Below, piece after piece: positions 46,837-55,011 of a stretch of DNA of 64,000 bases (its first letter is position 1; each line of letters begins with the position of its first letter). This DNA is from Roseinatronobacter domitianus. GTDB lineage: Bacteria > Pseudomonadota > Alphaproteobacteria > Rhodobacterales > Rhodobacteraceae. Location: NCBI RefSeq assembly GCF_023336755.1, contig NZ_JALZWP010000002.1, forward strand, positions 186,001 through 250,000, given 5' to 3'. The notes under the pieces are model-generated. The model was not told where the DNA came from, searched no databases, and was given only the letters and a program-made list of their open reading frames with translations. The position numbers were made by a program, and so were the translations under genes.

Positions 46837-46865
46837 AAAAAAGTCCGGGCACGTCATGCCCGGAC
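46837..46865 (-). terminator. Intrinsic terminator of the response-regulator gene
   Basis: Perfect 9-bp arms GTCCGGGCA / TGCCCGGAC with a 5-base loop; read on the minus strand it is followed by TTTTTTATGAG. It lies in the convergent gap between NUDIX and the response regulator (46828-46984). Confidence 0.8.
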
Positions 46866-46984
46866 AAGTCCAACAGGGAGGAACTCTGCGCCATGACCCC
46901 GGCGCAGGAGGGATTTGAAAACAATCGCTCTGTAAGCTTACCATTGTTCCGATATCTGGCAACAATAAGACGGCTATGTGACCA

Positions 46985-47671
46985 TTATCCGGCCAAACGA
47001 TACCCGCCAGACTCTGTGACCAGCAACGAAGCATTCGACGGATCTGGTTCGATCTTTTGCCGCAGCCGGTAGATATGGGTTTCCAGCGTGTGTGTCGTAA
47101 CACCCGCATTATATCCCCAGACCTCGTGCAGCAGAACATCGCGTTGCACCACGCCTTCGGGCGCGCGATACAGGAACTTCAGAATGTTCGTCTCTTTCTC
47201 GGTCAGGCGGATCTTGCGGTCTTTCTCGTCAATCAGCATCTTCTGCGCTGGCTTGAACATATACGGACCAAGCTGGAATACCGCGTTTTCCGACTGTTCA
47301 TGCTGGCGCAACTGTGCGCGCAGGCGGGCCAGCAGAATCGGCAGCTTGAACGGCTTGGTAATGTAGTCATTCGCGCCCGAATCCAGCCCCAGAATGGTGT
47401 CGGCATCCGAATCATGCCCGGTCAGCATTACCACGGGTGACTTGAAGCCAGCCTTGCGCATGCGTTTGCACAATTCGCGCCCATCGGTGTCGGGCAGACC
47501 CACATCCAGCACCGCCAGATCGAACTGGCCCGCGCGGACCTGTTCCATCGCCGCCGCGCCATCGACAGCTTCGAACACGTCGAACTCCTCTGTCATGACA
47601 AGTTGCTCGGCAAGCGCCTCTCGCAAGTCATCGTCATCATCCACCAACAGAATACGATTCAACTTGGGCAT
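46985..47671 (-). CDS. OmpR-family response regulator
   Basis: A 228-residue two-component regulator. Receiver domain (about 1-120): acidic pocket ILLVDDDDDL, phospho-acceptor Asp in LAVLDVGLPDTDG, Thr in VVMLTGHDSD and Lys in DYITKPFKLP. C-terminal winged helix of the OmpR/PhoB type: RLTEKETNILKFLYRAPEGVVQRDVLLHEVWGYN and THTLETHIYRLRQKIEPDP. No sensor kinase gene is adjacent, so its partner is unknown. Divergent from ribA. Confidence 0.92.
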   Translation of the reverse strand: MPKLNRILLVDDDDDLREALAEQLVMTEEFDVFEAVDGAAAMEQVRAGQFDLAVLDVGLPDTDGRELCKRMRKAGFKSPVVMLTGHDSDADTILGLDSGANDYITKPFKLPILLARLRAQLRQHEQSENAVFQLGPYMFKPAQKMLIDEKDRKIRLTEKETNILKFLYRAPEGVVQRDVLLHEVWGYNAGVTTHTLETHIYRLRQKIEPDPSNASLLVTESGGYRLAG

Positions 47672-47831
47672 GGGTGTGCTCCTCTCGGGTTGTTCTGTAA
47701 CTCATGTCGTTGCGAAGCCGCCAACCGCAACAATTGCTACAATCAGGTCACGCGTATGTGTCGCAGATGCAGGTTTTGTTTCAATTTCTCCGCAGTCGGA
47801 CTAGATGTCGTGAAACGGGAAAGGGACAGGC

Positions 47832-48914
47832 ATGGCGTTCGGTCTTTCATTGGTAGAACGGATCAACCGCGCGCGGGCAGATTTGCGGCTGGGCGTGCCC
47901 ATTGTCCTAAGCGGGCCGACCGGCGCGGCGGTGGTCATGGCGGCCGAAACCGCGACGGCAGACCGGCTGGACGCGCTGCGCGCGCCCTGTCTGGTGCTGG
48001 CCATCACACGCTACCGGGCAGAGACACTCAAGGCCCGACCCTATGATGGCGATCTGGCGCGCATTATCGTGCCGCATGACGGCGGGCTAAGCTGGCTGCG
48101 CGCCATGGCCGACCCCGCAGATGACCTGCGCCACCCTATGAAGGGGCCATTCCTTTGCGCGCGTGATGGCAAGGCAGACCTGCACCGCACCGCGATTGCG
48201 CTTGTGAAAACCGCGCAGCTTCTGCCCGCGGCGCTGGTGTTGGAGAACCCTCCCGCCGGGCTGATCGACGGCGCAGAGCTGACCGAATTACCGTTCGGCT
48301 TGTTGGCAGACGCGCTGGCGCAGGAAACCCAGCTATCCCCGGTGGTGAATGCGCGCTTGCCGATCGTGGCGTCGCAGGCCGGGCGCGTGCATATCTTCCG
48401 CCCACGCGATGGCGGCGAAGAGCATTACGCCATCGAAATCGGCCAGCCCGATCGTGCCAAGCCGGTTCTGGCGCGGCTGCACTCGGCCTGCTTTACCGGC
48501 GATGTTCTGGGCAGCCTGAAATGCGATTGCGGCCCGCAACTGAACGCCGCGCTGGCGCAAATGGGGCAAGAGGGCGCAGGCGTGCTGCTTTATCTGAACC
48601 AGGAAGGCCGGGGCATTGGTCTGGCCAACAAGATGCGCGCCTATTCGCTACAGGATCAGGGCTTCGACACGGTCGAGGCCAATCATCGTCTTGGGTTCGA
48701 GGATGACGAGCGCGATTTTCGCATTGGCGCAGGGTTGCTGCGGCAGATGGGCTTCGCGCAGGTGCGGTTGCTGACGAACAATCCCCGCAAGGTCGCCATG
48801 CTGGACACGCACGGGCTAAAGGTTGTCGAGCGGGTTGCCCTGCGTGTCGGCGAAACCGCGCAGAACGCCCATTACCTGGCCACCAAGGCTGCGAAATCGG
48901 GGCATTTGTTGTGA
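47832..48914 (+). CDS. ribA: GTP cyclohydrolase II
   Basis: A 360-residue protein whose C-terminal 200 residues are a RibA domain: zinc cysteines in HSACFTGDVLGSLKCDCG, followed by LYLNQEGRGIGLANKMRAY and LLTNNPRKVAML. RibA opens GTP for riboflavin synthesis. The first 160 residues resemble neither the plain RibA nor a complete RibB synthase (its acidic motif is missing); they may be a degenerate RibB-like part, common in this group. Start at 47832 is preceded by AAAGGGACAGG. Translation is coupled to the next gene (GTGA overlap). Confidence 0.9.
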   Translation: MAFGLSLVERINRARADLRLGVPIVLSGPTGAAVVMAAETATADRLDALRAPCLVLAITRYRAETLKARPYDGDLARIIVPHDGGLSWLRAMADPADDLRHPMKGPFLCARDGKADLHRTAIALVKTAQLLPAALVLENPPAGLIDGAELTELPFGLLADALAQETQLSPVVNARLPIVASQAGRVHIFRPRDGGEEHYAIEIGQPDRAKPVLARLHSACFTGDVLGSLKCDCGPQLNAALAQMGQEGAGVLLYLNQEGRGIGLANKMRAYSLQDQGFDTVEANHRLGFEDDERDFRIGAGLLRQMGFAQVRLLTNNPRKVAMLDTHGLKVVERVALRVGETAQNAHYLATKAAKSGHLL

Positions 48915-49423
48915 CCCGATTCGACATGGTGCTGACCCGGATGGGATTGCGCTTTCGGGGCGTGACCTATCCTTGCACCATCGGGCACGGCGGTGTGCGC
49001 TGGGACAAGCGCGAAGGCGATGGGGCCACGCCAACCGGCACGCATAGGATAGTCGGTATGCTCTACCGGCCCGACCGCATGGCCGCGCCGACGAATTGGG
49101 CGCTGCCCATCGGCCCGCGCGACCTGTGGTCGGACGACCCGCGGCACGAGGACTATAACCTGATGGTGCGTGCGCCCTACGGCTTTAGCCATGAAAAGTT
49201 GCGCCGCGCCGACCCGATGTATGACCTTGTCATCTTGACAGGCTGGAACTGGCCACGCGCCGAACGCGGGCGTGGCTCTGCGATTTTCATTCACCAATGG
49301 CGCGGACCGGGGCGGCCAACGGCGGGCTGTATCGGGTTGGACCGCGGCGACCTGCGCCGCATTGCAAAGGGTATCCGCCACGAAACTCGGTTAATCGTGC
49401 CAGACCCTATGGCCAACCGCTAG
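48911..49423 (+). CDS. L,D-transpeptidase (YkuD fold)
   Basis: A 170-residue YkuD-type protein with the catalytic signature H-x2-W-R-G-P-G-R-P-T-A-G-C-I-G-L (HQWRGPGRPTAGCIGL; Cys is the nucleophile) and an N-terminal GGVRWDKREGDGATPTGTH segment typical of these enzymes. They cross-link peptidoglycan through 3-3 bonds or tether lipoproteins. No clear signal peptide is present, although a periplasmic enzyme is expected; this group in alphaproteobacteria often lacks one. GTG start overlaps the ribA stop. Confidence 0.82.
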   Translation: MTRFDMVLTRMGLRFRGVTYPCTIGHGGVRWDKREGDGATPTGTHRIVGMLYRPDRMAAPTNWALPIGPRDLWSDDPRHEDYNLMVRAPYGFSHEKLRRADPMYDLVILTGWNWPRAERGRGSAIFIHQWRGPGRPTAGCIGLDRGDLRRIAKGIRHETRLIVPDPMANR

Positions 49424-49457
49424 CCGTTGGCGACCGATACCCTGCGCACGCAGCCTG

Positions 49458-50966
49458 TCACGCCACCTTCGCGCCCATCCCCGAAATGGCTTGTATAAGG
49501 TTATCCTCGGTCACTTCCTCGGAGGTGAATTCGCGCATTACGCTGCCGTTGAACATGGCCACAATCCGGTCGGACACGCGCAGCACTTCAGGCATTTCCG
49601 AACTGATAACGATGACGGCGTAGCCCTGCGCCGCCAGTTCACGGATCAGGTTGTGGATTTCCGATTTTGACCCAACGTCGATGCCGCGTGTGGGTTCGTC
49701 CACGATCAGCACATCAGGGCGCATGGACAGCCATTTGCCAATGACGATTTTCTGCTGGTTGCCGCCCGACAGGTTGCCCACCAACTGCCGCCAGCCCGGT
49801 GTCCGAATGTCCAGCTTGTCGCGATACTGGTCAAAAATCGCAATCTCGGCCCCATCGCTGACAAACGGCCCTGCTGTCAGGTCATCGACCTGCGGCAAGG
49901 TCATGTTGTCGCGGCAATTCATGCCCAAAACAAGGCCTTGGTCCTTGCGGTCCTCTGGCACCAGCGAAATGCCATGACGCACGGCGTCGATCGGGGAATG
50001 AATCTGCACCTCTTGCCCGTTGAGCAAAATTTGCCCTGCCGAGGGATTGCGCAGTCCGAAGATGGTTTCGGCAATCTCTGTCCGGCCTGCGCCGACAAGG
50101 CCGTAAAATCCCAGCACCTCTCCCTTATGCAGTTTGAAACTGACATCTTGGAACAGATCACCGCAGGCAAGCCCTTTAACTTCCAGCGCGACATCGCCCA
50201 ACTCATGCGAAACAGGGCTGCGTGACAGGTCCAAGCTGCGCCCGATCATCAGTTTCGTGACCTCATCCTCGTTGGTGTCGGCGGTGTTGACCGTGCCCCG
50301 ATACTGCCCATCGCGCAGCACGCTGATACGGTCAGTGATCTTGAAGATTTCTTCCATTCGGTGCGAAATATAGATGATCCCCACGCCCTTGGCCTGAAGC
50401 CCGGCGATCACCTGAAACAGCACCACCTTCTCTGAATCGGTTAGCGAAGCGGTCGGCTCATCGAAGATAACTGCGCGGGGCGACACAGTCAGCGCGCGGC
50501 CGATTTCCACCATCTGCTGGTTGGCAATGGACAGATCGCCAACGCGGGTTTTCGCATTGAACCTGACATTCAGGGTTTTCAGGATGGCGTCCGTATCATC
50601 GTAAAGCTTTCTCCAATCGACACGGCCCAGACTTTTCAGCGGCAATTCGCCAAGAAACATGTTCTCGGCCACGGTCAATTCACCCGCAAGGCTAAGTTCC
50701 TGGTGGATAAACACCACTCCCTTGGCCTTTGCCTGCTTGGGAGAGGTCATCGTGACAGGCTCTTCGCCCACGAATATCTGTCCCTCATTCGGAGCATGAA
50801 TGCCGCCCAGAACCTTCATCAGCGTGGATTTTCCGGCGCCGTTTTCACCCATCAGGGCGTGCACTTCGCCGGGGCGCACATCGAAGGACACCCCATCCAA
50901 CGCACGCACACCGGGGAAGGTTTTGACAATGCCTTCCAGACGCAGAACTGGTGTTTGGTCGGTCAT
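49458..50966 (-). CDS. Ribose-type ABC transporter ATPase (double domain)
   Basis: A 502-residue CUT2-type ATPase with two ATP-binding halves, as in RbsA/XylG. The first half has Walker A GENGAGKST and signature LSIANQQMVEIGRAL, with Walker B AVIFDEPTAS; the second half has a degenerate Walker A region (GLVGAGRTE) and LSGGNQQKIVIGKWL with Walker B LIVDEPTRG. It powers import with the two permeases and binding protein encoded upstream. Start at 50966 overlaps the stop of the preceding permease (ATGA). Last gene of the left operon. Confidence 0.9.
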   Translation of the reverse strand: MTDQTPVLRLEGIVKTFPGVRALDGVSFDVRPGEVHALMGENGAGKSTLMKVLGGIHAPNEGQIFVGEEPVTMTSPKQAKAKGVVFIHQELSLAGELTVAENMFLGELPLKSLGRVDWRKLYDDTDAILKTLNVRFNAKTRVGDLSIANQQMVEIGRALTVSPRAVIFDEPTASLTDSEKVVLFQVIAGLQAKGVGIIYISHRMEEIFKITDRISVLRDGQYRGTVNTADTNEDEVTKLMIGRSLDLSRSPVSHELGDVALEVKGLACGDLFQDVSFKLHKGEVLGFYGLVGAGRTEIAETIFGLRNPSAGQILLNGQEVQIHSPIDAVRHGISLVPEDRKDQGLVLGMNCRDNMTLPQVDDLTAGPFVSDGAEIAIFDQYRDKLDIRTPGWRQLVGNLSGGNQQKIVIGKWLSMRPDVLIVDEPTRGIDVGSKSEIHNLIRELAAQGYAVIVISSEMPEVLRVSDRIVAMFNGSVMREFTSEEVTEDNLIQAISGMGAKVA

Positions 50967-51958
50967 ATCTTCAACTCCCCATGGCCCTTGCGGTTCAACT
51001 GGCGGTCCAGCACCAAAACGGCGATCAGGATCAGGCCGATGACAAGGTTCACTGTCTGTGTGTCGGCCCCGATATGGCCCAGCCCCTTGCGAAGGATCTG
51101 GATGGCCAGCACCCCGCCCAGCGTAGAAATGATCGACCCGTAACCGCCTGCCAGCTTCGTGCCACCCAGAACGACGGCAGTAATGGCCCATAGCTCATAG
51201 AGCATACCGTCATTGGGGTTTACAGACCCGCTTTCGGAATAGAACACCACCGCCGACAGCGCGGCCAGAAAGCCGATCAGCATGAAGTTCCAGATGAAAT
51301 GCGGCCCAACACGGATACCCGCATTCACCGCCGCGTCGCGGTTGTTACCAATGGCATAAGCATTGCGGCCATGCACCGTCTTGGTCATCAGTAGCCACAG
51401 CACAAGTGCGGTGCCCAGCAGGAACCATGTTGCGGTATGCAGGCCCAGAAATTGGGCTTCCGCGAAATCGACAAGCGTCCAGTTCAGGTGGCTGGTAGGC
51501 TGTTCGCCGTTGAACATGAAGACCAGCCCGCGAAACCCTAGCATAGCCCCCAGCGTAACGATGAACGCATCGACCCCGGTTTTCCACACAATGATGCCAT
51601 TGATCGCCCCCATGATAACGCCCGTCATCAGCGCGAAAATCCAGGCCAGCGGAATCGCCCAGTCGCCCAGCGCCTGCATGAAGGGCCATGTCATGCTGTC
51701 CAGCATCACAATGGCAGCAAGGGCAAAGGTCGCCCCCACGCTCAGGTCGATATTGCCGTTAATCATGATGACGGTCATGCCCAGCGCAATAATGCCAATG
51801 GGCGCGGATTGTTTCAGCACCAGCAGCATGTTGTCATAGGCCAGAAACGGCTGGTCCGAGACTGACAACTGGTCGCCGATGATGGAAAAGAAGGCCAGTT
51901 GCAGCAGGATGAACCCCCAGATCGCACCACGCTTCAGCATATCCTTGTAGTTGGTCAT
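50963..51958 (-). CDS. CUT2 ABC transporter permease, first of two
   Basis: A 331-residue RbsC-like membrane protein with about ten hydrophobic segments, GMTVIMINGNIDLSVGATFALAAIVMLDSM early and TKLAGGYGSIISTLGGVLAIQILRKGLGHIGADTQTVNLVIGLILIAVLVLD at the C-terminus. It pairs with the second permease gene upstream; heterodimeric CUT2 permeases are seen in, for example, LsrCD and rhamnose systems. It overlaps the ATPase by 4 bases and follows the other permease by 12. Confidence 0.88.
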   Translation of the reverse strand: MTNYKDMLKRGAIWGFILLQLAFFSIIGDQLSVSDQPFLAYDNMLLVLKQSAPIGIIALGMTVIMINGNIDLSVGATFALAAIVMLDSMTWPFMQALGDWAIPLAWIFALMTGVIMGAINGIIVWKTGVDAFIVTLGAMLGFRGLVFMFNGEQPTSHLNWTLVDFAEAQFLGLHTATWFLLGTALVLWLLMTKTVHGRNAYAIGNNRDAAVNAGIRVGPHFIWNFMLIGFLAALSAVVFYSESGSVNPNDGMLYELWAITAVVLGGTKLAGGYGSIISTLGGVLAIQILRKGLGHIGADTQTVNLVIGLILIAVLVLDRQLNRKGHGELKI

Positions 51959-51970
51959 GTCACGGCGTCC

Positions 51971-52942
51971 TTATGCTATGGGGGACCACAGACGGCCCCT
52001 CTTGGCAGCCACATCCAGCCAGACGGCAAGGATGATGATCGCCCATGTCACGATATACTGAACGTAGAAATCCAGACCGACCAACAGCAGCCCGTTCTGG
52101 ATGAACCCCAGAATCAGCACGCCGATCACGGTCTTGAACACGGTGCCGGACCCACCCAGCAGTGACGCGCCCCCAAGGATAACGGCGGCCAGAACCTCCA
52201 GCTCCATCCCCTGCCCCACGGTGTTTTGACTGCCAAGGCTGCGGCTGGCCTGCAAAAGCCCTGCCACGGCGACGCAAAAGGCCGAAATCAGGTAGGTGTA
52301 GAAGACCACCCGCGCGCGCGGAATGCCCGAGAATGTGGCCGCCTGCCCGTTACCGCCCACGGCATAGACCTTGCGGCCAAACGGGGTTTTCGACAGCAAC
52401 ATGGCCAGCAGTGCGGCAAGCAACGCGAATATCAGGATGGGCACAGGAATCCCCATAATCCGGTCCTGTCCGAAAAACGAGAACCACGTCCCCGCCTTGT
52501 CGGCAATGTCCATGTTCTTGCCGCCTGACCATGTCAGCGTCAGACCATGAATGGCCGAGAGCATGCCAAGCGTCACGATCAGGGAATTGAGCTTCAGGTA
52601 TCCCACAAGAAACCCGATGAACGCCCCCAAACACAAGGTCAGCGCGAACATGGCCGGAATGGCCAGTGCCGGGCCGATCTTGTCATGCAAATCCAGCACC
52701 ACGATGGTGGAAAACGACATCATCGACCCGACAGACAGGTCAAGATTGCCGCCGATGACCACGAAGGTCACGCCCAGCGCCATGACTCCCAGAATGGCCG
52801 AAGACCGGATGACGCCGGCAATATTGTCAACGGCGATAAACCGTTGATTGGCCAGCGCGAAGCCGATCATGAAAACGGCGAAGGCAATCAGAATGCCCTG
52901 TTTGGCCAGCAGCCTGCCGATATCCTGCTTTGTCAGTTGCAT
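51971..52942 (-). CDS. CUT2 ABC transporter permease, second of two
   Basis: A 323-residue RbsC-like permease, related to its neighbour. It has MALGVTFVVIGGNLDLSVGSMMSFSTIVVLDLHD and a C-terminal ILGGASLLGGSGTVFKTVIGVLILGFIQNGLLLVGLDFYVQYIVTWAIIILAVWLD, and about nine or ten hydrophobic segments. It follows the SDR gene by 25 bases on the minus strand. Confidence 0.88.
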   Translation of the reverse strand: MQLTKQDIGRLLAKQGILIAFAVFMIGFALANQRFIAVDNIAGVIRSSAILGVMALGVTFVVIGGNLDLSVGSMMSFSTIVVLDLHDKIGPALAIPAMFALTLCLGAFIGFLVGYLKLNSLIVTLGMLSAIHGLTLTWSGGKNMDIADKAGTWFSFFGQDRIMGIPVPILIFALLAALLAMLLSKTPFGRKVYAVGGNGQAATFSGIPRARVVFYTYLISAFCVAVAGLLQASRSLGSQNTVGQGMELEVLAAVILGGASLLGGSGTVFKTVIGVLILGFIQNGLLLVGLDFYVQYIVTWAIIILAVWLDVAAKRGRLWSPIA

Positions 52943-52967
52943 CTATTCCCCTCCCAAAGGCACGCTG

Positions 52968-53765
52968 TCAAACCAGCGTCATGCCCCCGTCAATCATGAT
53001 GATCTGGCCTGTCATGTAATCGCTGTCACGCGATGCCAGAAACGTCGTAGTCCCGGTAATATCCTCTGGCTGTGCAACACGGCCTTTCAGGATTTCCGCT
53101 GAAAACTCTTCCATTGCCTGACCGGGCCGTTCCGCCGCACCGATCGCCATCAGGTCCTGGTCAACCTGTTCCCACATCTCTGTGGCGACAACGCCGGGCG
53201 CAAACCCTGTTACCGTTATGTTATGAGCAGCCAGATCACGCGCACCCGATTGGGTGAGCGACACAACAGCCCATTTACTGGCACAATAGGGCGCCACGTT
53301 ACCAAAGCCCTGACGGCTGGCAATGCTGGCAGTGTTCACAATCTTGCCGCCACTGCCTTGAGAGATCATCTGACGCGCGGCTTCCTGCATTCCAATCAGG
53401 CAGCCCAGCCCGTTGATTCCCATTATGAAATTCCAGTTGTCTTCGGTCACGTCCAGAAAATTCATCGGCTTGTTCACACCGGCGTTATTGAATTTCACGT
53501 CCAACCGACCAAAGCGGTCTACCGTATGCGCGATCATCGCCCGGACCTGTTCGCGGTCGGTTACATCGACGGCAGCATAAGTGACCATCGCATCCGCCCC
53601 GGCGGCGCGAGCCGCATTTGTATCCGCGACCTCTTGGACTTTGTCTGCGTTAATATCCGCGAAACAGACATGCGCGCCTTCGGCCAAAAGCGCTTCGCCA
53701 ATTGCGCGGCCTATGCCTTGCGCAGCCCCTGTTACGATACACGATCGCCCTGCAACACGCGCCAT
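52968..53765 (-). CDS. SDR oxidoreductase, first of two related enzymes
   Basis: A 265-residue classical SDR: TGAAQGIG, Asp in VCFADINADK (NAD preference), FNNAGVNKP, catalytic Ser in NTASIASRQ and Tyr/Lys in YCASKWA, with the family C-terminal DSDYMTGQIIMIDGG. It lies between the binding protein (80 bases) and the permeases, so it is part of the importer operon and probably oxidises the imported sugar or polyol. Strikingly similar to the SDR of the divergent operon (shared NKP, D-N-W, E-Q-x-D-x-D-L and FLAS-DSDYMTGQ), so the two are paralogous. Confidence 0.9.
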   Translation of the reverse strand: MARVAGRSCIVTGAAQGIGRAIGEALLAEGAHVCFADINADKVQEVADTNAARAAGADAMVTYAAVDVTDREQVRAMIAHTVDRFGRLDVKFNNAGVNKPMNFLDVTEDNWNFIMGINGLGCLIGMQEAARQMISQGSGGKIVNTASIASRQGFGNVAPYCASKWAVVSLTQSGARDLAAHNITVTGFAPGVVATEMWEQVDQDLMAIGAAERPGQAMEEFSAEILKGRVAQPEDITGTTTFLASRDSDYMTGQIIMIDGGMTLV

Positions 53766-53804
53766 ACCGACCCCGTAAATTTTGTCTTGATAAAGTGCAA
53801 AAGA

Positions 53805-53830
53805 CGCGGGGCAGCCGTAGCCGCCCCGCG
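53805..53830. terminator. Hairpin between binding-protein gene and SDR
   Basis: Arms CGCGGGGC / GCCCCGCG (8 bp) with a 10-base loop, on the minus strand followed by TCTTTTGC. It sits right after the binding-protein stop and probably lets only part of transcription continue, as with the smoE hairpin. Confidence 0.6.
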
Positions 53831-53844
53831 CCCCCCGGGAGAGA

Positions 53845-54798
53845 TCAGAACACGGGCTTGGTGAACTCGCCCATGTTGTCCTGGGTGATCTTCGGCGTGT
53901 CGAAGTAGTTCAGGAAGGGCACTTCTTCGCCGTTCAGGATGTCGATGGCGGTTTGCAGCGCGGCTTCGGCGTCATCAACCGGAGACTGGTAGATCGACCC
54001 CCAATAGGTGCCATCGGCCATTGCGTCATAGCCAACTGCGAAGTTGGTTGCGCCAACAAAGGTAATGCCTTCGACGCGACCAGCTGCAATCGCGGCATTC
54101 ATGGCACCCACGCCCATGTTGTCATCGCCAGAATAGACGCCGTCGATATCGTCATACTGGACAAGGAAGGCTTCCATGACCTGCTGCGACTTTTCGCGGT
54201 TCCAGTCGCCGGGCTGCTCGTCGATCTGTTCGACATTCGGGCAGACCTCTGGCAGGCGGTCGTTGAAGCCCTGCGCGCGCTCGATGGCGGTGGTGTAACC
54301 GGGCTGGCCGGTGATGTGCACGACTTTCGCCTCGTTCTCGATGCCCAGCGCCTTGAAGCGGTCGCACATGATCTCTGCCGAACGTGCGCCCTGGGTGACA
54401 TTGTCGGGGCCAGAGAAGGACGAGATAAAGTCGAACCCGGCTTCGGCGATGTTCGAGTTGGTGATGACAACCGGGATATCCGCTTGCGACGCGCGACGCA
54501 CGGCGGGGATCACGGCCTCGCCATTGGTCGGCCAGATAATCATCGCGTCAACCTGCTGTTGGATCAGGTCATCAATCTGGGCCAGTTGGCGTGCCACGTC
54601 GCCACCTGCGTCCAGAACGACAGCGTTTATGTTTGGGTTTGCCTCGGCAGCCGCAATGAAGGCCCGCTCATAGGTCGTCTGGTAGCTGTCAACGCCCACG
54701 TTGTTCTGGGTAATGCCGATGGTCATCGTGTCCGCGCTTGCAGCGGCCCCGATAAGTGCGGTGCTGCAGGCAAGGGCGATTTTGAGTGTTGTCTTCAT
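53845..54798 (-). CDS. CUT2 sugar-binding periplasmic protein
   Basis: A 317-residue RbsB-like binding protein (type I periplasmic fold). Signal peptide MKTTLKIALACSTALIGAAASA; the mature part has TIGITQNNVGVDSYQTTYERAF, IIWPTNGEAVIPAVRRA, PVVITNSNIAEAG and CKHITGQPGYTTAIERAQGF-like VVHITGQPGYTTAIER. I start at 54798 because GGAGG (54810-54806) gives a proper spacing; the ATG at 54804 would lie too close. First gene of the left operon. Substrate unknown; the family binds pentoses, hexoses, inositol and similar. Confidence 0.9.
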   Translation of the reverse strand: MKTTLKIALACSTALIGAAASADTMTIGITQNNVGVDSYQTTYERAFIAAAEANPNINAVVLDAGGDVARQLAQIDDLIQQQVDAMIIWPTNGEAVIPAVRRASQADIPVVITNSNIAEAGFDFISSFSGPDNVTQGARSAEIMCDRFKALGIENEAKVVHITGQPGYTTAIERAQGFNDRLPEVCPNVEQIDEQPGDWNREKSQQVMEAFLVQYDDIDGVYSGDDNMGVGAMNAAIAAGRVEGITFVGATNFAVGYDAMADGTYWGSIYQSPVDDAEAALQTAIDILNGEEVPFLNYFDTPKITQDNMGEFTKPVF

Positions 54799-54928
54799 AT
54801 TCATTCCTCCCGTGTGAATTCAGATGCGATCGCGAGCCTCCCAGCATCGAGAGCACAAGACGCCCCGACCGATCACGCAACAAGTCATCGCGATTCCTGG
54901 CGCAACATGCCTCCTGCATTTTATCAGG

Positions 54929-54968
54929 TTTGGATAGATTTATTACCATTTTGGATATTTTGGCGATA
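54929..54968. repeat. Spaced TTTGGATA repeats in the divergent control region
   Basis: TTTGGATA at 54929-54936 and again at 54950-54957 (start-to-start 21 bases, two helical turns), with a third relative TTTGGCGATA at 54959-54968. They lie in the AT-rich part of the gap between the binding-protein gene and the fusion regulator, a plausible place for that regulator to bind. The rest of 54805-55011 shows nothing else recognisable. Confidence 0.5.
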
Positions 54969-55011
54969 TTTTTGTCATCCGATTTGAGCAATTTACCAGA
55001 GGAGATGACAT

